A stretch of 64,000 nt of DNA from Nectonema munidae (GCA_030549495.1 JAUIRK010000710.1:62001-126000), one strand, 5' to 3'; numbered from the stretch's first letter, positions 25,578-36,160 are shown. Notes: generated from the sequence alone by a model not told the origin. Numbers and translations: made by a program.

Positions 25578-26588
25578 TCATTACAGTATGATAATTATTA
25601 TACTCTCTATTTTTAATTACATTTACGATGTTAATAAAAGACGGACAATCCAGATTATAAAATTGTTTGGTGCATTTGTTATCTTTACACTTGAAACATT
25701 TGGTTTGTTTATCAATATGGCATTTGTCAAAAGTATGTTCACTAGAAAAACAAGTCTGACATTTGATCGCCTTTTTACATTCATGAGTAGAGTGATTATA
25801 CTGAGTGTAGTTAAGACAATACTTGACTTTGGGGAAGAAAATGGAAACTTCATAGGAAAGAGGGCCAAAAAATATTCTGTTTTTCAAGCAAAGAGCTTAA
25901 AAAAATTCTTTTTCAAAGATATCAATAAATTGAAGGATTTACTAGTTCTTTTAGATTCGAATTTAACAATTTTTTCAAATGCGTCAATTGGTATATCATT
26001 TTTAGAAGATAGGTGTTCTTTTATTTCATCTATATTATTGAAATCAAGAAATTTAGGGATGTTTTTTAGAATTATTCTAGGTATACGATTTTTACTAATA
26101 AAAACTTGATTTTGTATATTTTTGGCATTCAAAACAGATTCGGCCTTTTCAAGTTCAGCTCTATCATGAAAGTCAACAAATACCTTATTGTTAGAAATAT
26201 TACTTCGCAATATTTTAGATTTCGCAAGATTTTTATGCAAAAAAGATACTTTATCAAAGCTTTCATTACCTATTGAATTACCTAACTCATCTTTAACATC
26301 AATAACCAGAGTATTCCTTGGTTCTGAAGCTTTCTTAGAAATAGGATTAAATTTTGAGTTAGATGTCTTATTAAAAACATTTTCTTGAACGACTTCAGAA
26401 TAAGTTTTTATACAGGATTTTTCCACCAATTTTTCTATTTTATTCAACTTCTCTTCTAAATTTATAGAAACACCAAACTTTTCAATAATATACTCAAGTT
26501 TCAGCTTAATTTCTTTTTTAGTAAGAGATTCAACCGAATCTTTCAAATTACAAATAATGTCTACGAGTTCACAGGAATTCATGAACAA
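25570..26588 (-). pseudogene. LINE ORF1, gag-like protein with zinc knuckles
   Basis: It starts at the ATG at 26,588 (MNSCELVDIICNLKDS). An N-terminal coiled-coil-like charged region comes first, then TYSEVVQENVF, then an RRM-like stretch RIILKNIPKFLDFNN. After one frame change near 25,885 comes a cysteine-rich tail with CQTCFSSEHTFDKC, a perfect CX2CX4HX4C knuckle. It is preceded by a degenerate one in which the second Cys is Tyr and followed by a third, irregular one. Such triple knuckles bind nucleic acid in ORF1 proteins of the Jockey/I/CR1 group. The reading ends at 25,570. Confidence 0.75.
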
Positions 26589-26699
26589 AAAGTTAAAACA
26601 AAAACAAAATTATACTTGTAAAACAGGCTAAATAAAAAAAGGAAACGCTAATCATTTATAGAGAAAATCTCCATTTTGTAGTTTGAGTGGAAAAAAAAG

Positions 26700-27560
26700 G
26701 GATTATTGGGAAAATTCAGTATTTGTTGCTAAATTACTAATTTAATAAAGAAACAATTAAAATGAGTAGATAAAGCAAACGTAGTTGAAAATGTATTAAA
26801 AATGGAATACTACTTCATCCTAACAGAACCCGAATAAAATTTAAATTATCAACCCGTGTCCGACCCGTTTTTGCTTGCTCAAACTAGTCAGTCTGAAATT
26901 TTCAGATCTCTAATATGTAGACTTCAAAAGTTTCATATCCTCACCTATTACTTTTTCTTAGAGCACTGCAAGATCCTACTTCATGCACCCTTTACGAGCC
27001 TTTGTCTGAAGTTCCCGTCCCCCATAACCCTTTGAATTTTGCCAAGCCCTTTCCTAGAAGCTTACTTTTTATAAATACCCTCTGAACTCACCCATAATCA
27101 CCGTATATTTTTAAATATTCGCATTTGTTTTTTTGTATAAGCCTAAAAATGTCCTCTTTTAACTTAAACGTAAGCCAATCTTTTTATCATTTTCTCCTTA
27201 ACTTCTATTCTATCTTCAATATTTAGATAAAATATGAAAAATGTTCACTTTAAAATGAGTCAATGAAATGAAACTATCTTTTATCTCTTGAGTCGGAAGC
27301 GTAATATGTTGGAAGGTATGGCACAATTTGCATTCCCATCTAAATTTCCAATCGGCATTTGTCATATATGTTTTTCAATTTACAGCACACGCAACTCATC
27401 CTCGCAGCGTAAGTGAATATCCAATCAAGTCAAAGAGTTTGCGTAGCCCTCTTGTGACATGAAAAAATGCATGCCTTTTTATTCGTATTTTCATGATATA
27501 TTTCGTGTTTAGACGCAAATCAAGAAATTTTGCATATTCGCTAAAAGCAGCAAGGAATTT
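26700..27560. other. intergenic, upstream of Vps28
   Basis: No gene. A C-rich patch lies at 26,960-27,100. The promoter of Vps28 should lie in the last part; I see no convincing TATA box. Confidence 0.4.
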
Positions 27561-27565
27561 GTGGG

Positions 27566-28162
27566 ATGGAAGAAGAAGTAAAACTATATCGCAACACTCG
27601 TGAAAGAGAGCGCCTAGACAACGCAGCTGAGATGTACTCCATCCTGCTCACTCTGCAATATCTTGAGAAGGCGTACATCCAGGACTCCATTTCAGCGAAG
27701 GAGTACACCGACGCGTGCTCCAAACTCCTCTTCCAATTCAACGCGACGTCGAAACTGATTGACACTGAGCTGAAAGCATTTGTGGAGTTGTACCGGGTGA
27801 GCGCTCCAGCGGCCTTGCATCGCATAAGTGAGGGAAAGCCAGAAACGGTTCGCCACAAGAGTAGCGCCAAGAACGTAGCTGACGTTGTGTCCCTATTCAT
27901 CACTTTGACGGACAAGCTGCGCCTCGAGATCAAGGCCAAGGATGAGATCCAGCCTGACTTGAAAGAACTGTTGCACGCGCTATCACGAATAGACTTTCCA
28001 TCAACCACCACGAGCTTCCAGTCCAACAACCTCATTCTCTGGCTCACGCGATTGGATGAAATGGCTGTCAGTCAAGAATTGAGTGCAGAGCAAGTTAGGC
28101 AGCTCTTATTCGACTTGGATAGTTCTTACAATGATTTCAACAAAATTTTACACGCTCTCTAG
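27566..28162 (+). CDS. Vps28: Vacuolar protein sorting-associated protein 28 (ESCRT-I subunit)
   Basis: This is a complete 198-residue protein in a single exon. Vps28 is a core subunit of ESCRT-I, which with Tsg101, Vps37 and Mvb12 sorts ubiquitinated cargo at endosomes, buds multivesicular bodies and recruits ESCRT-II. The N-terminal core-binding part opens EEEVKLYRNTRERERLDNAAE, followed by LEKAYIQDSISAKEYTDACS. The linker has NVADVVSLFITLTDKLRLEI and DEIQPDLKELL. The C-terminal four-helix domain ends QVRQLLFDLDSSYNDFN. All match animal Vps28 closely. It starts at the ATG at 27,566, with an in-frame stop at 27,542, so it lacks about 19 N-terminal residues seen in human Vps28. The coding part is markedly richer in G+C than its flanks. 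A poly(A) signal AATAAA lies at 28,305. No intron was detected. Confidence 0.95.
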   Translation: MEEEVKLYRNTRERERLDNAAEMYSILLTLQYLEKAYIQDSISAKEYTDACSKLLFQFNATSKLIDTELKAFVELYRVSAPAALHRISEGKPETVRHKSSAKNVADVVSLFITLTDKLRLEIKAKDEIQPDLKELLHALSRIDFPSTTTSFQSNNLILWLTRLDEMAVSQELSAEQVRQLLFDLDSSYNDFNKILHAL

Positions 28163-28304
28163 CCTACTGAAAGTGTGTTCAGTTTGCACAACTGGAAGGA
28201 AACTCTTATTTCGTATTAACTTTTTGCGTAGTCAAAAGTGTGCCATATCACGTATTGTATGTCACTTTTTTCCAAGTTAACTTTCATGAAGTTTATAAAA
28301 TGTA

Positions 28305-28310
28305 AATAAA
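28305..28310 (+). terminator. poly(A) signal of Vps28
   Basis: AATAAA lies 143 bases after the stop codon, followed by T-rich sequence. Confidence 0.6.
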
Positions 28311-28599
28311 TTCTTTCTTCGACTCAAACTCTATGCGAGTGCATTTAAGCAAAATATTTTTATAAAACGGAAAACAACTAGGTTCTCAACTTTTTTACTC
28401 CCATGATCATAGTAAAAACGAAGCCCCTCATAACCCTTTCAAAAATTATCCGCCTGGTATCATTTTAAAATATTTTATCCAAGTTTACATTCAAATATCA
28501 TTTCCAAATTTCTTATGAGATAGAGCATGAGGGGAAAACCCAGGAAATATATTGAGAAAAATTTGAGTATTATAGCTTTCATCTATTTTCAGACAATTA

Positions 28600-29570
28600 A
28601 TTTCCGAAACTTTCTACTAGTGTGTTCATTGTATTTGAGATTGAAACGGATCTTATAATCTATTTTTGAATAGTAGCCATTTTGTTCAGATTACTGTGAC
28701 CCCAATTGGTGAGCGAGTAGCGCACGCTTCGTTGATCTAAACATTTATATAGTTGTATCTTTGTTTTTATTGGAAGAAAATTTAAGAATCGTAAAAGAGA
28801 GAAAGAATAATTAAGTTTTGCCACAACTGAATTTATTTGGGATTTCCAGTCAAGTTTATTATCTATTATTATTCCAGAAAAATTAAATTATTCTACCATT
28901 TCTACTTTTTCAATGTCAATGTTCATAGAAATGATCTCTATGCCATTTGACTCTATGCTTGTGAGAAAAAGACATGAATTTACTTTTACTAATAAACAAG
29001 TTGAGAGTATTTTGGATATTTCAGTGAAGTATTCGTTCATCAAATGGTGTTCATTTATATTTTTCACTTTGAACAGAAAAGTCATGTCAGCAGCATATAA
29101 ATATATTTTCAAGCAATAATTAATTAAAATATAAGAGATATAGTATCATTTAAATAAGCTATAAATAATATAGCTCCTAAAATGGATCCATGTGGTTCCC
29201 TTATATTTTTATTTGTACTCAAGTGGGATTTTTCATCATTTATTTCAACAAGTGATTTTCTATCCGTTAAAAATCAGTGTATTAATTGCACAAATTTATA
29301 ATTAAAAGCAAATGAAATTATTTCATTGCAAAGATAATTCATATTCAAAGAGTCAAAAGCACTCATTAAATCAATGAAAATGGCAAAACAATCGCAATCT
29401 TCTTTCCAGTAACTAATTACGCCAGAATGTAGTTTTTCAATAGAATGCAATTTTCGAAATCCAAATTGGTTGGAGAAAAATAGGTTCTTGAAATCAAAAG
29501 ATGAATATACTATTTTACTAAACAATATCTTTTCGAATACCTTAGGTCTATAATAATAATTATCTACACT
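28600..29570 (-). mobile_element. LINE fragment, RT core and thumb
   Basis: On the minus strand, from high to low coordinate: FSNQFGFRKLHSIEKLHSGV, then FAIFIDLMSAFDSLNM (catalytic Asp), a degenerate PHGSILGAILFIAYLND near 29,200-29,150 (usually PQGSILGPLLF), AADMTFLFK near 29,090 (a broken YADD), NFSGIIIDNKLDWKSQIN near 28,880-28,830 and LTNWGHSNLNKMATIQK near 28,700. This is the right order for a CR1/Jockey-group RT, but it differs clearly in sequence from the LINE at 22.6-26.7 kb, so it is another family. The broken active site and internal stops show decay. The ends are uncertain. Confidence 0.75.
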
Positions 29571-30640
29571 CTACAGCATAGCGACTACCTTTTTTAAATA
29601 TTGACACACGTATAAATCATCGGGAAAATAGCTTCATCTAAGTAGAAGAAGAAATTTATTAGTAAATAAGGTAAGTATGTATAAGAGAGTAAATTAGTCA
29701 GCATAACATTTAATTGTCAATCTTTTTCTTTTGTCATTAGTCGTTTCAGTAATGCCTCTGATGTCACGAACAAGAAATTTATAGGAAGAAAATAAGGAAA
29801 AACTTTCAATTTGGCATTGGGAAACAATGAGCAATTAAAACATTCAAAATTTATAGGAGAAAAGGCAAAGGGATATCGACTGAGTCTATCCATCGAGATG
29901 TCTATTCACCAAGTACTGATTAAAAAGAAGTCTTAGTGGATATGAAATAACTTTATAATAGTTTAGGTGAGTGTTCAAAAGTATCCCTACTCTTTGTGTT
30001 ATTGATTGAATTAATCCTGGATAAAATATTAGTATAAAAGCAAAATTAAAGAGAAACTTAAACTGCTGAGGGATAGTAACAGGTGCGAGTGATTACTGAA
30101 TTTTTTATGAAAGTATTTTCAAATGAGTAAGGATTTTCAGTTATTTCTTTCATCTTTTCTACTTTAAATTTTCTCACTTCTTAAAAATTCTTTTTTTGCC
30201 ATCATTTTTTATTATATTTATTAACATTAATAAATTACTGTAGTAAAGTTTTTTTTCGCATCCAAATATTTTTTCCAAATAAGATTTTTGCTGATGAGTT
30301 TTGATTTCCTATTGGTTATCTTCTTTTACTTTTTTTCATTTACATATTCATTTCACCTTTTTACGACATATGGAACACTTTTCAATACACATGCTTAATT
30401 TAGACAGAAACAGCAATAATTTTAAGGTAAGTGTGATAACATTTCCAAATATTCAAACGAATCTTAATTAATAAAAGTAATCTAAACATTAAAAAAACGA
30501 ATATCCCAGAATAAACATGCTATTTCTGGAATAAAAGACACGATTTATGGTTAGCAAATATAATAAGGGCATTTTTTCTAACTTTTGTATTCTATTATAC
30601 TTCAATTGAACTCTTTCAGTTACAGTAATCAATAGGAAAA
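29570..30640. other. AT-rich stretch without a recognisable gene
   Basis: No gene or clear repeat is seen. Upstream parts of the LINE fragment may continue for a short way beyond 29,570. Confidence 0.4.
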
Positions 30641-30965
30641 TTAGAGATGTAACGGATGTGAATCTTTTTACATCCACGGATGCGAATATCCAAAATAAAT
30701 TTTTAAACTGATGCGAATATAAAATATTTTTAAAAAATTGTTTTATATTTTACAGTATCTTACTATTTTTTACTGTTTTTAATCCACCAAGTAAAAAAAT
30801 CTAAATCAGAATAATTAGAAAATTTTATTTAAAATAATCATAACTAATCATATGTACATTTTTAAAAAAAAAAAACAGTTTTCTACTTTTTCCCTTAATA
30901 ATCTCTTTCTTTTGTTAGTATAAAATTTTTCGGTGCTGCTAAAGAGCGGCTCGCTTTGAACAGTG

Positions 30966-31172
30966 CTAGGAGGACGGGTAAGGTAATGCAATTTTTGATA
31001 AAAATGGAAATTCTTCTTTTTTAGTTTTCCACCAATCTAAGCTTTGGGTAGCCGTGCCATTAATTCTTTTTTCTTTTTGATACTTCGCTCTTTCTTCATT
31101 AAAAGCCTCATTTTCTTTCTCGTTTTCTTTTTCACTACTAGAGTTTAGAATAGAGTTCATAGCTTCATTCAA
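30966..31172 (-). pseudogene. hAT transposase, C-terminal dimerisation start
   Basis: SLDWWKTKKEEFPFLSKIAL followed by PYPSS matches the DWWK...FP.LS..A..YL.. start of the hAT dimerisation domain of Tam3/ZBED-type transposases. The following conserved block (ERVFS...) is in the low-coordinate flank in a broken frame. An acidic, Glu/Lys-rich segment precedes it. Confidence 0.7.
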
Positions 31173-31222
31173 AGAGGTATATAAACTTCATTAGCACGTT
31201 TCTTCATTTTTTGCAGCTTTTT

Positions 31223-31245
31223 ACTTCTATGCTACTATTATTATT
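31223..31245. repeat. microsatellite (TTA)n
   Basis: About six TTA/ATT units lie inside the hAT remnant. Confidence 0.8.
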
Positions 31246-31620
31246 ATTATTATCAATCTTATCCTCATCATATAAATTGAAAATTGGTAAAAAATTTACT
31301 TTTGAATATCGGATCGAAAAAGGTAGCTATAATGTAAAAATCTTCATTTTCAATTTCAAGAATTCATTATTTATTTCATTGTTTCAATAATTTTGTTTGA
31401 AAGGTTATCATCATCTTGTATCCATTTTTTTACGATCTTCTTCATCATGGTAGTATATTTTTTTTTCATTTTCAGCACTTTTATTCGTTAATGTTCTCTT
31501 AAAGGCCACAATGTTAGGGATTATACTTCAGAAACTGATGATATTGAGTCGCTGAATTTCTTTGTTGTTTCTGCACATGCGTTATTTTCTCTATCAAATT
31601 TACTGACATGCTTTATTTTA

Positions 31621-32115
31621 TTAAGTCTTTGCAGCAGTGTAAACACACAATGATTCTTTAATCTCAAATAATCTTTTTAACATATAGAATGTGCTGTTCC
31701 ATCTGGTAGGCGTGTCGTTCAAAAGAACAACTTTAGACAAGTTTAAGCGATCTTGGATTGAGTGATGAAAATGAGAGCCAACACTACAACTTTTTTTAAC
31801 GATTTTGTTAATTTCAGAATGTGATGTTAAACTCGCTTTAACAAATGGTTGAATTTTATGAATGGCACAGTCTAAATTTTTTACATTAGAAAGAATTAAT
31901 GCTTTTTTAATATTTCCACAATTACGTAAAACACAACGAACATTTTCACTTTTCATTTCCCAGTTTCTTAGCATTTCATCAAAAATATGGGAAATATATT
32001 CACCAGTATGGCGTTCTTCAAGGAGGCGGGCTTCTAAAACTAAGCTAAGTCTTTCAAAATTTTTATTGTATGAGCTGTTATATTGAAAAGCGAAGTTGTG
32101 AAAGATACTTTGCAT
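31621..32115 (-). pseudogene. hAT transposase, central RNase H-like part
   Basis: The reading contains FERLSLVLEARLLEERHTGE then ISHIFDEMLRNWEM, followed by CVLRNCGNIKKALILSNVKN, LDCAIHKIQPFVKASL and, near the end, LNDTPTRWNSTFYMLKRL. This is the order of the hAT catalytic core (H.GE, C.H.L, TRWNST). The Asp expected before GNIKKA (usually DNAANM) is changed, so this piece would be inactive. It sits upstream, in minus-strand order, of the C-terminal piece at 30,966-31,172. Confidence 0.75.
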
Positions 32116-33399
32116 TTATTTGCTCACATAGAATTTGCTGTACGCTTTTTTTAACAGAATCATAAATCTTATTACAAATTAAAGAGGAATACAATTTCTC
32201 TGCTTCAATTTATAATTGGGTACAACTTTTGAAACAAATCTGATAAACCCAATATCTTCAAATCTTCTGAATATTGCAGGTAGAAGAAAAAAACAAATTG
32301 CAATATGAAAGAATCAGGTGTTAGAATAAAAATCCATTTCTACAGGGCACTATGTTTAACATAAGAATTTTTCAGTTAAATTTTTTTTATAAAAACTCGG
32401 AAAAAACTTAATTAAACTAAAAAATGAAAGCACTTAAAAATTAACAAACAAATATAATTTAAAAGTAGGCGTAAAAAATTATTTACTTTACTAAAAAAAG
32501 AGACGACTATAGAGAAATCAAAACGATTGTGACGGTGATTGATTAGAAAATTTAAACGGCATTACTGTGTGTCAAAATCAGTAAATCAAGTCACTGCAAT
32601 TTACAAAAAACAAAAGCGCATAATACTGACGATAACTATTAAAATCCTATCATGTATGTAACTTAGTAAGCTAATGTTGAATTTTATCATTCATCACCAG
32701 AAACACAAAGAATTGTGAACGCAAAGTCAGCTGACATTTGAAAGGTAATTTATATTACTTGCTGACAAAAAGAAATGTTGACAAACAAACAAACTTCCGC
32801 TTTTCACAAATCTCGAATGATCAAAGATAGGAATTTAAAAAGATATAACAAATCTTGTAAGTTTTAATCAAACAAAATACGAAAAGTTTCAATGTTAAAA
32901 TGAAAAAAATACGCGGATGAGGATGTAAATTTTTTTGTGGATGAATGTTAAGGAATACTTTGTTATATAGAGTTATGTGCTATAAAAATATTTGCCCCTT
33001 GAAAAATTTATGGGCTCTTGTTCAAATTACTGTCTCTGATCAAATTAGCATTTTTATATCAATAAAGTGGTAATTAATGAAAAAAATAGATTCTAAATAT
33101 TCATTCTAAGACTTAACCTTAAACCAAGAAAAGTGATATAGACCCTACTCACAAGCCAAAAAGTCCTTTAAATACTATAAAATAAGATATAGAATTGAGA
33201 AAAGTTTGAATATGTTGTTGCCCCCCTCCCTCTTCAATTATTATTGAATTTAGAGAGTGTAGATAAAATTTTTGAAAATCATGATTAAACTGTAACAAAT
33301 CGTCTTTTCTATTAAAAATACGTCTGTATATATTATGAACAAGTATAGTATTGAGTATTAAAAAGTTTCAACGAAAAAAGTTCAGAATTTCCTGTCTTG

Positions 33400-33800
33400 A
33401 TTAACAAAGGCATTATTACATAGTTGACACTTGACACCACGAAGAATCAGAAAACCTAAATCTCTGTGTCTAGAACAACTGAATGGAAGAGAAATGAAAT
33501 TATATCCATTAAATTTCAAAAAATTAACGTCAAAATCTTTGTGAATGAGAGTTTCTTGAAGAGCTATGATATGAAAAAAGTTGCTAGTGAATAACGAAAC
33601 CTTTTCAAAAAAATTAGAAAAGGAGTTGAACTTTGATTTATTGGATTATGTGTTTTAACAATTGGAGTAATTGATTTCAAATATTCTATTTTTCTAAGAT
33701 ATAAAGGACAACTTTTATCAAAAGTAGAATAACAAACATCATTAGGTTGTATACAATTGATGCAATTATGTTTTTTTCAAATTTTCCTTAACAATGATTT
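33400..33800 (-). mobile_element. LINE fragment: ORF1 knuckle and endonuclease start
   Basis: On the minus strand HNCINCIQPNDVCYSTFDKS followed by CPLY (33,775-33,700) is a zinc-knuckle-like ORF1 end. Then FFHIIALQETLIHKDFDVNF and KFNGYNFISLPFSC (33,575-33,470) match the ALQET box (catalytic Glu) and following strand of an AP endonuclease. The same arrangement of ORF1 then endonuclease exists in the LINE at 22.6-26.7 kb, but the sequence differs. It may be the front part of the family represented by the RT piece at 28.6-29.6 kb. Confidence 0.6.
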
Positions 33801-33899
33801 TCGCAACTACAGCTTACTTTTTATCGAAAGCCAGTTCAGAAATGGGAGCCATTTGTTCTATTTGTATTTGATTAGAGTAAATTAATTTACCCACTCAAT

Positions 33900-34027
33900 T
33901 TAGGTGTTGGGGACGCGAGTACGCTTTGTCTAGATGCCTGGGTTCAAATCGGGCACTAAGCTCATTTGTATGAGTTTTACACAGATACTGCAATTACGCC
34001 TTAGCCGTGCTTCCCTTTTCTTGCAAA
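33900..34027 (+). mobile_element. possible tRNA-like SINE fragment
   Basis: GGTTCAAATCGGGC near 33,941 is a B-box-like word, preceded by GTTGGGGACGCGAGTACG, a poor A-box. The patch is GC-richer than its flanks and ends at the TTAA used by the piggyBac-like MITE. The evidence is thin. Confidence 0.28.
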
Positions 34028-34031
34028 TTAA

Positions 34032-34160
34032 CGCATTAAGTCCCAATGTTGCCATTTTGGAACATAAATAATTTCATCTTCGTCTGTTTTTTCAATGACT
34101 TTGAATATAAATCGTCTGCGTTTTTTTAAATATCGTCTGACTTCTATGGTACTTAATGGG
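34032..34160. mobile_element. piggyBac-like MITE, 129 bp
   Basis: The ends CGCATTAAGTCCCAATG (left) and CCCATTAAGTACCATAG (right, reverse complement) form inverted repeats bounded by TTAA on both sides (34,028-34,031 and 34,161-34,164). TTAA is the duplicated target of piggyBac elements. It is non-coding and lies about 50 bases beyond the poly(A) signal of the neighbouring PHPT1 gene. Confidence 0.72.
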
Positions 34161-34211
34161 TTAAACAAACATTCTATTTGTTGAAAGAAAATTTATAAAT
34201 TTTTGAAACAT

Positions 34212-34217
34212 TTTATT
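34212..34217 (-). terminator. poly(A) signal of PHPT1
   Basis: AATAAA on the minus strand lies about 14 bases after the stop codon. This would give an extremely short 3' untranslated region. Confidence 0.6.
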
Positions 34218-34231
34218 TTTCGGATTGATAC

Positions 34232-34609
34232 TCATTCAACGCTAATAGTATAATTAGGAAATAAGCCAGACTTGACAATGACGTCTTTAGAGACTGTGTG
34301 ATCTGCTTTGCCAAATCCTTCTGACACTCCGTAGATAGAAATGGACCTCTCACTCCTCTTGATCTTTCCCCCACCCAAACACTTCAATTGGATGTCGGGG
34401 TTCGCACTTTTGTAGTTTTGTTCAACTTTCTCGAGGATGTCGGCGTGGTATGGACAGGAAGCGTAGCCTCTCACTATGAGACACTCTTCTTTGCTTTTGG
34501 GGGATGTGACTTTGATCAAGATGTACTTGAAGACCCCTTCTTCATCCAGATCCACTCTGGGAACAGAGGAAAGCATACCTCTATCAATCATGTCATCAAC
34601 ATTTGGCAT
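34232..34609 (-). CDS. PHPT1: 14-kDa phosphohistidine phosphatase (janus family)
   Basis: A complete 125-residue protein. PHPT1 removes phosphate from histidine residues of cytosolic proteins such as ATP-citrate lyase; insect relatives are the janus proteins. The hallmark motifs are present: VDLDEEGVFKYILIKV at the N-terminus, IVRGY, the catalytic-His segment CPYHADILEKV, CLGGGKIKRSE and IYGVSEGFGKADHTVSKD, each lining up with the human enzyme. The length is that of the family. It starts at the ATG at 34,609. Just upstream on the minus strand is an acceptor-like TTTATTTTTAG ending at 34,630, so the ATG may sit in a second exon after a non-coding first exon; the G+C-richer patch at 34,740-34,850 is a candidate for that first exon. 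Confidence 0.93.
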   Translation of the reverse strand: MPNVDDMIDRGMLSSVPRVDLDEEGVFKYILIKVTSPKSKEECLIVRGYASCPYHADILEKVEQNYKSANPDIQLKCLGGGKIKRSERSISIYGVSEGFGKADHTVSKDVIVKSGLFPNYTISVE

Positions 34610-34739
34610 TTTGATTGACAGATAACAACCTAAAAATAAAGATGTAAGAAAGAAACAGAAGAAAGCGACGATGATTGATTTTTGAAGAAATTCATTTAAT
34701 GCTGATAACCATGAGCATAAGAAAACTAGGAAGACTTTT

Positions 34740-34850
34740 AGCTTATTCGTGTAGAAATGGCCGGGTCGTCATTCATATGGTCCGCGAAACTCGGATAAAG
34801 TGTGGAATTGGCACGAGAGCTCAATTGTCTGCTGTCAACAAATGAAGGCC
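34740..34850 (-). promoter_or_regulatory. GC-richer patch upstream of PHPT1, candidate 5' exon/promoter
   Basis: It is less AT-rich than its surroundings and includes CCGGGTCGTC and GGCACGAGAGC. Its position 130-240 bases upstream of the PHPT1 start suggests a promoter or 5' untranslated exon. No clear donor site was found. Confidence 0.3.
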
Positions 34851-34859
34851 CAAAAAAAA

Positions 34860-35380
34860 CAAGAAAATTTACAGACTTTTTTCTAAAAGCCAGTTTTTGA
34901 ATTTAATTGCGTTTAGAAGATTTAAAATGTAGAATTACGCAAAATTGAATACGTTTTAAACGATCGTTGAACCTTTTACACATTCCTTAACACGCTAAAC
35001 AAACAACAATAAAGCTTAATTACCAATAAAACGTTATAATTCATTATTTACTTTCTTGAAATGTTTAACTGCTTCTCTTATACCAGATCTTCTTGTCTAT
35101 TATTAATTTTGCAATCTTTTAGGAAAACTATTTGTACGTGAGCGTAGATGAATAAGTGAATTGCGATCAATTTTTGAAAAAAAAATCCATTTTTATTTTT
35201 TTTTCAATAATGGAGTAAGCATAAATTCTAGAAAGAGTCTTGTTAGGTAATTTCAAGTTTCTCCAAGCCATGATTAAATACTTCTACGAGTAAAAGTGTT
35301 TTCGAGGATAGATGAAATTACTTGCCTTAATTTCTCTTAAGGACTCAATTAATGCACATACTTCATCACCGTTTCCTACA
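34860..35380. other. intergenic AT-rich stretch
   Basis: No gene or clear element seen. Confidence 0.4.
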
Positions 35381-35382
35381 AC

Positions 35383-35493
35383 TATATAAAAGACTCTTCT
35401 CTCAAAGGCAGACATTACTTCTACTTTCACTTGCTATAATATAACTAAACTCTAGTTCCGACTAGTGGCGAACTTCAGCTTTAACTTAATAAA
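35383..35493 (+). promoter_or_regulatory. TATA box and nearby AATAAA: orphan promoter or possible solo LTR
   Basis: TATATAAAAG at 35,383-35,392 is a strong TATA box, with an initiator-like CAGACATT about 30 bases on. AATAAA lies at 35,488, only 105 bases from the TATA box, with a moderately G+C-rich patch between and after. No open frame follows. A promoter and poly(A) signal this close together occur in LTRs, so an old solo LTR is one reading; a promoter of an undetected gene is the other. No second copy is seen in the window. Confidence 0.25.
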
Positions 35494-35499
35494 TTCTTT

Positions 35500-36160
35500 T
35501 GGGTTGCCAAGTTAGTAGTCGGTGATTCTTAATGGACCCGAGATAGAGTCGCTCTCTTAGCATTTAGATTTTTATTTATTTAAAAACGAAGAAAGAAAAA
35601 TGTGAATTCTGTAAGCACATTGAGTCGAAGCGGTCAACAAGAGCTGGGTTTAAGCAATGTAAATGTTTAAGTATTTGGATTACGAGTTTGAGCGTTTCAT
35701 AGGTGAGCGGCGCTCGTAAATAGCAAGGAGTGCTGTATATCGTAGTTCGTATTGTTCTTTTGCTCTCCATCCTTCGTAATTTGCAATTACGCATCAAATC
35801 ATTTTTACACAGATGAATCTGCTTGCAGCGTGAAAACATATGTTATAATGGTTCCTAGTCAAAATCTTCGAAGCCAAAACCTCAGGCAAACAAAATCTTC
35901 ACAAATAAAATCTAAAAAATTTTAAAATTGCAAACTTTCAGAAATCTATAAAACGCTTTGTCTTACGTATTTTTACTTACTATCCAATTTTTCCTGATCT
36001 TCTAAGGCGCTTTTTAAATTAATTTTCTTATTTATAATTTTCAAAATTTATTATAAAAGAATTTTTGTTGAATGAACACACCATCATTATTATTACCCGA
36101 CATTCTACTTGCACTTTAAGAACTCAAATTGCGTTGTTTGTAAGTCTGATTGCATCACTA
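35500..36160. other. intergenic, no gene recognised
   Basis: An 87-codon open frame on the minus strand (35,576-35,839) has fairly balanced codons but no motif or splice support. I do not call it. Confidence 0.35.

Larger units (their letters stand above)
22600..26700 (-). mobile_element. near full-length LINE (CR1/Jockey group), minus strand
   Basis: On the minus strand the order is ORF1 with CCHC knuckles (26,588-25,570), then ORF2 with an AP endonuclease (25,577-24,612), a reverse transcriptase (24,188-23,328) and a thumb/C-terminal part to 22,692. The 3' end passes into AAATAAATA-type words and a (TA)n run near 22,610. ORF2 overlaps the end of ORF1 by a few bases. There are about six frame breaks: one in ORF1 and five in ORF2. 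The copy is therefore dead, but little has been lost. Limits outside the ORFs are estimates, and no target-site duplication was identified. Confidence 0.82.
30643..32955 (-). mobile_element. decayed hAT element (ZBED/Tam3-like)
   Basis: The transposase lies on the minus strand in pieces. The two ends show weak inverted similarity: left TTTACATCCACGGATGCGAA and right (reverse complement) TTTACATCCTCATCCGCG, each preceded by a TAAC word. I could not identify an 8-bp duplication. The limits are therefore approximate, to within tens of bases. Confidence 0.55.

Noticed and set aside
25474-26109. 211-codon open frame on the plus strand
   Set aside because: Antisense shadow of the LINE ORF1/ORF2 junction, which carries the recognisable zinc knuckles on the minus strand.
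27541-28047. 168-codon open frame antisense to Vps28
   Set aside because: Shadow of the Vps28 coding sequence.
28380-28500. hAT-like left end (AGGTTCTCAACTTTTTTACT)
   Set aside because: No partner end or duplication found.
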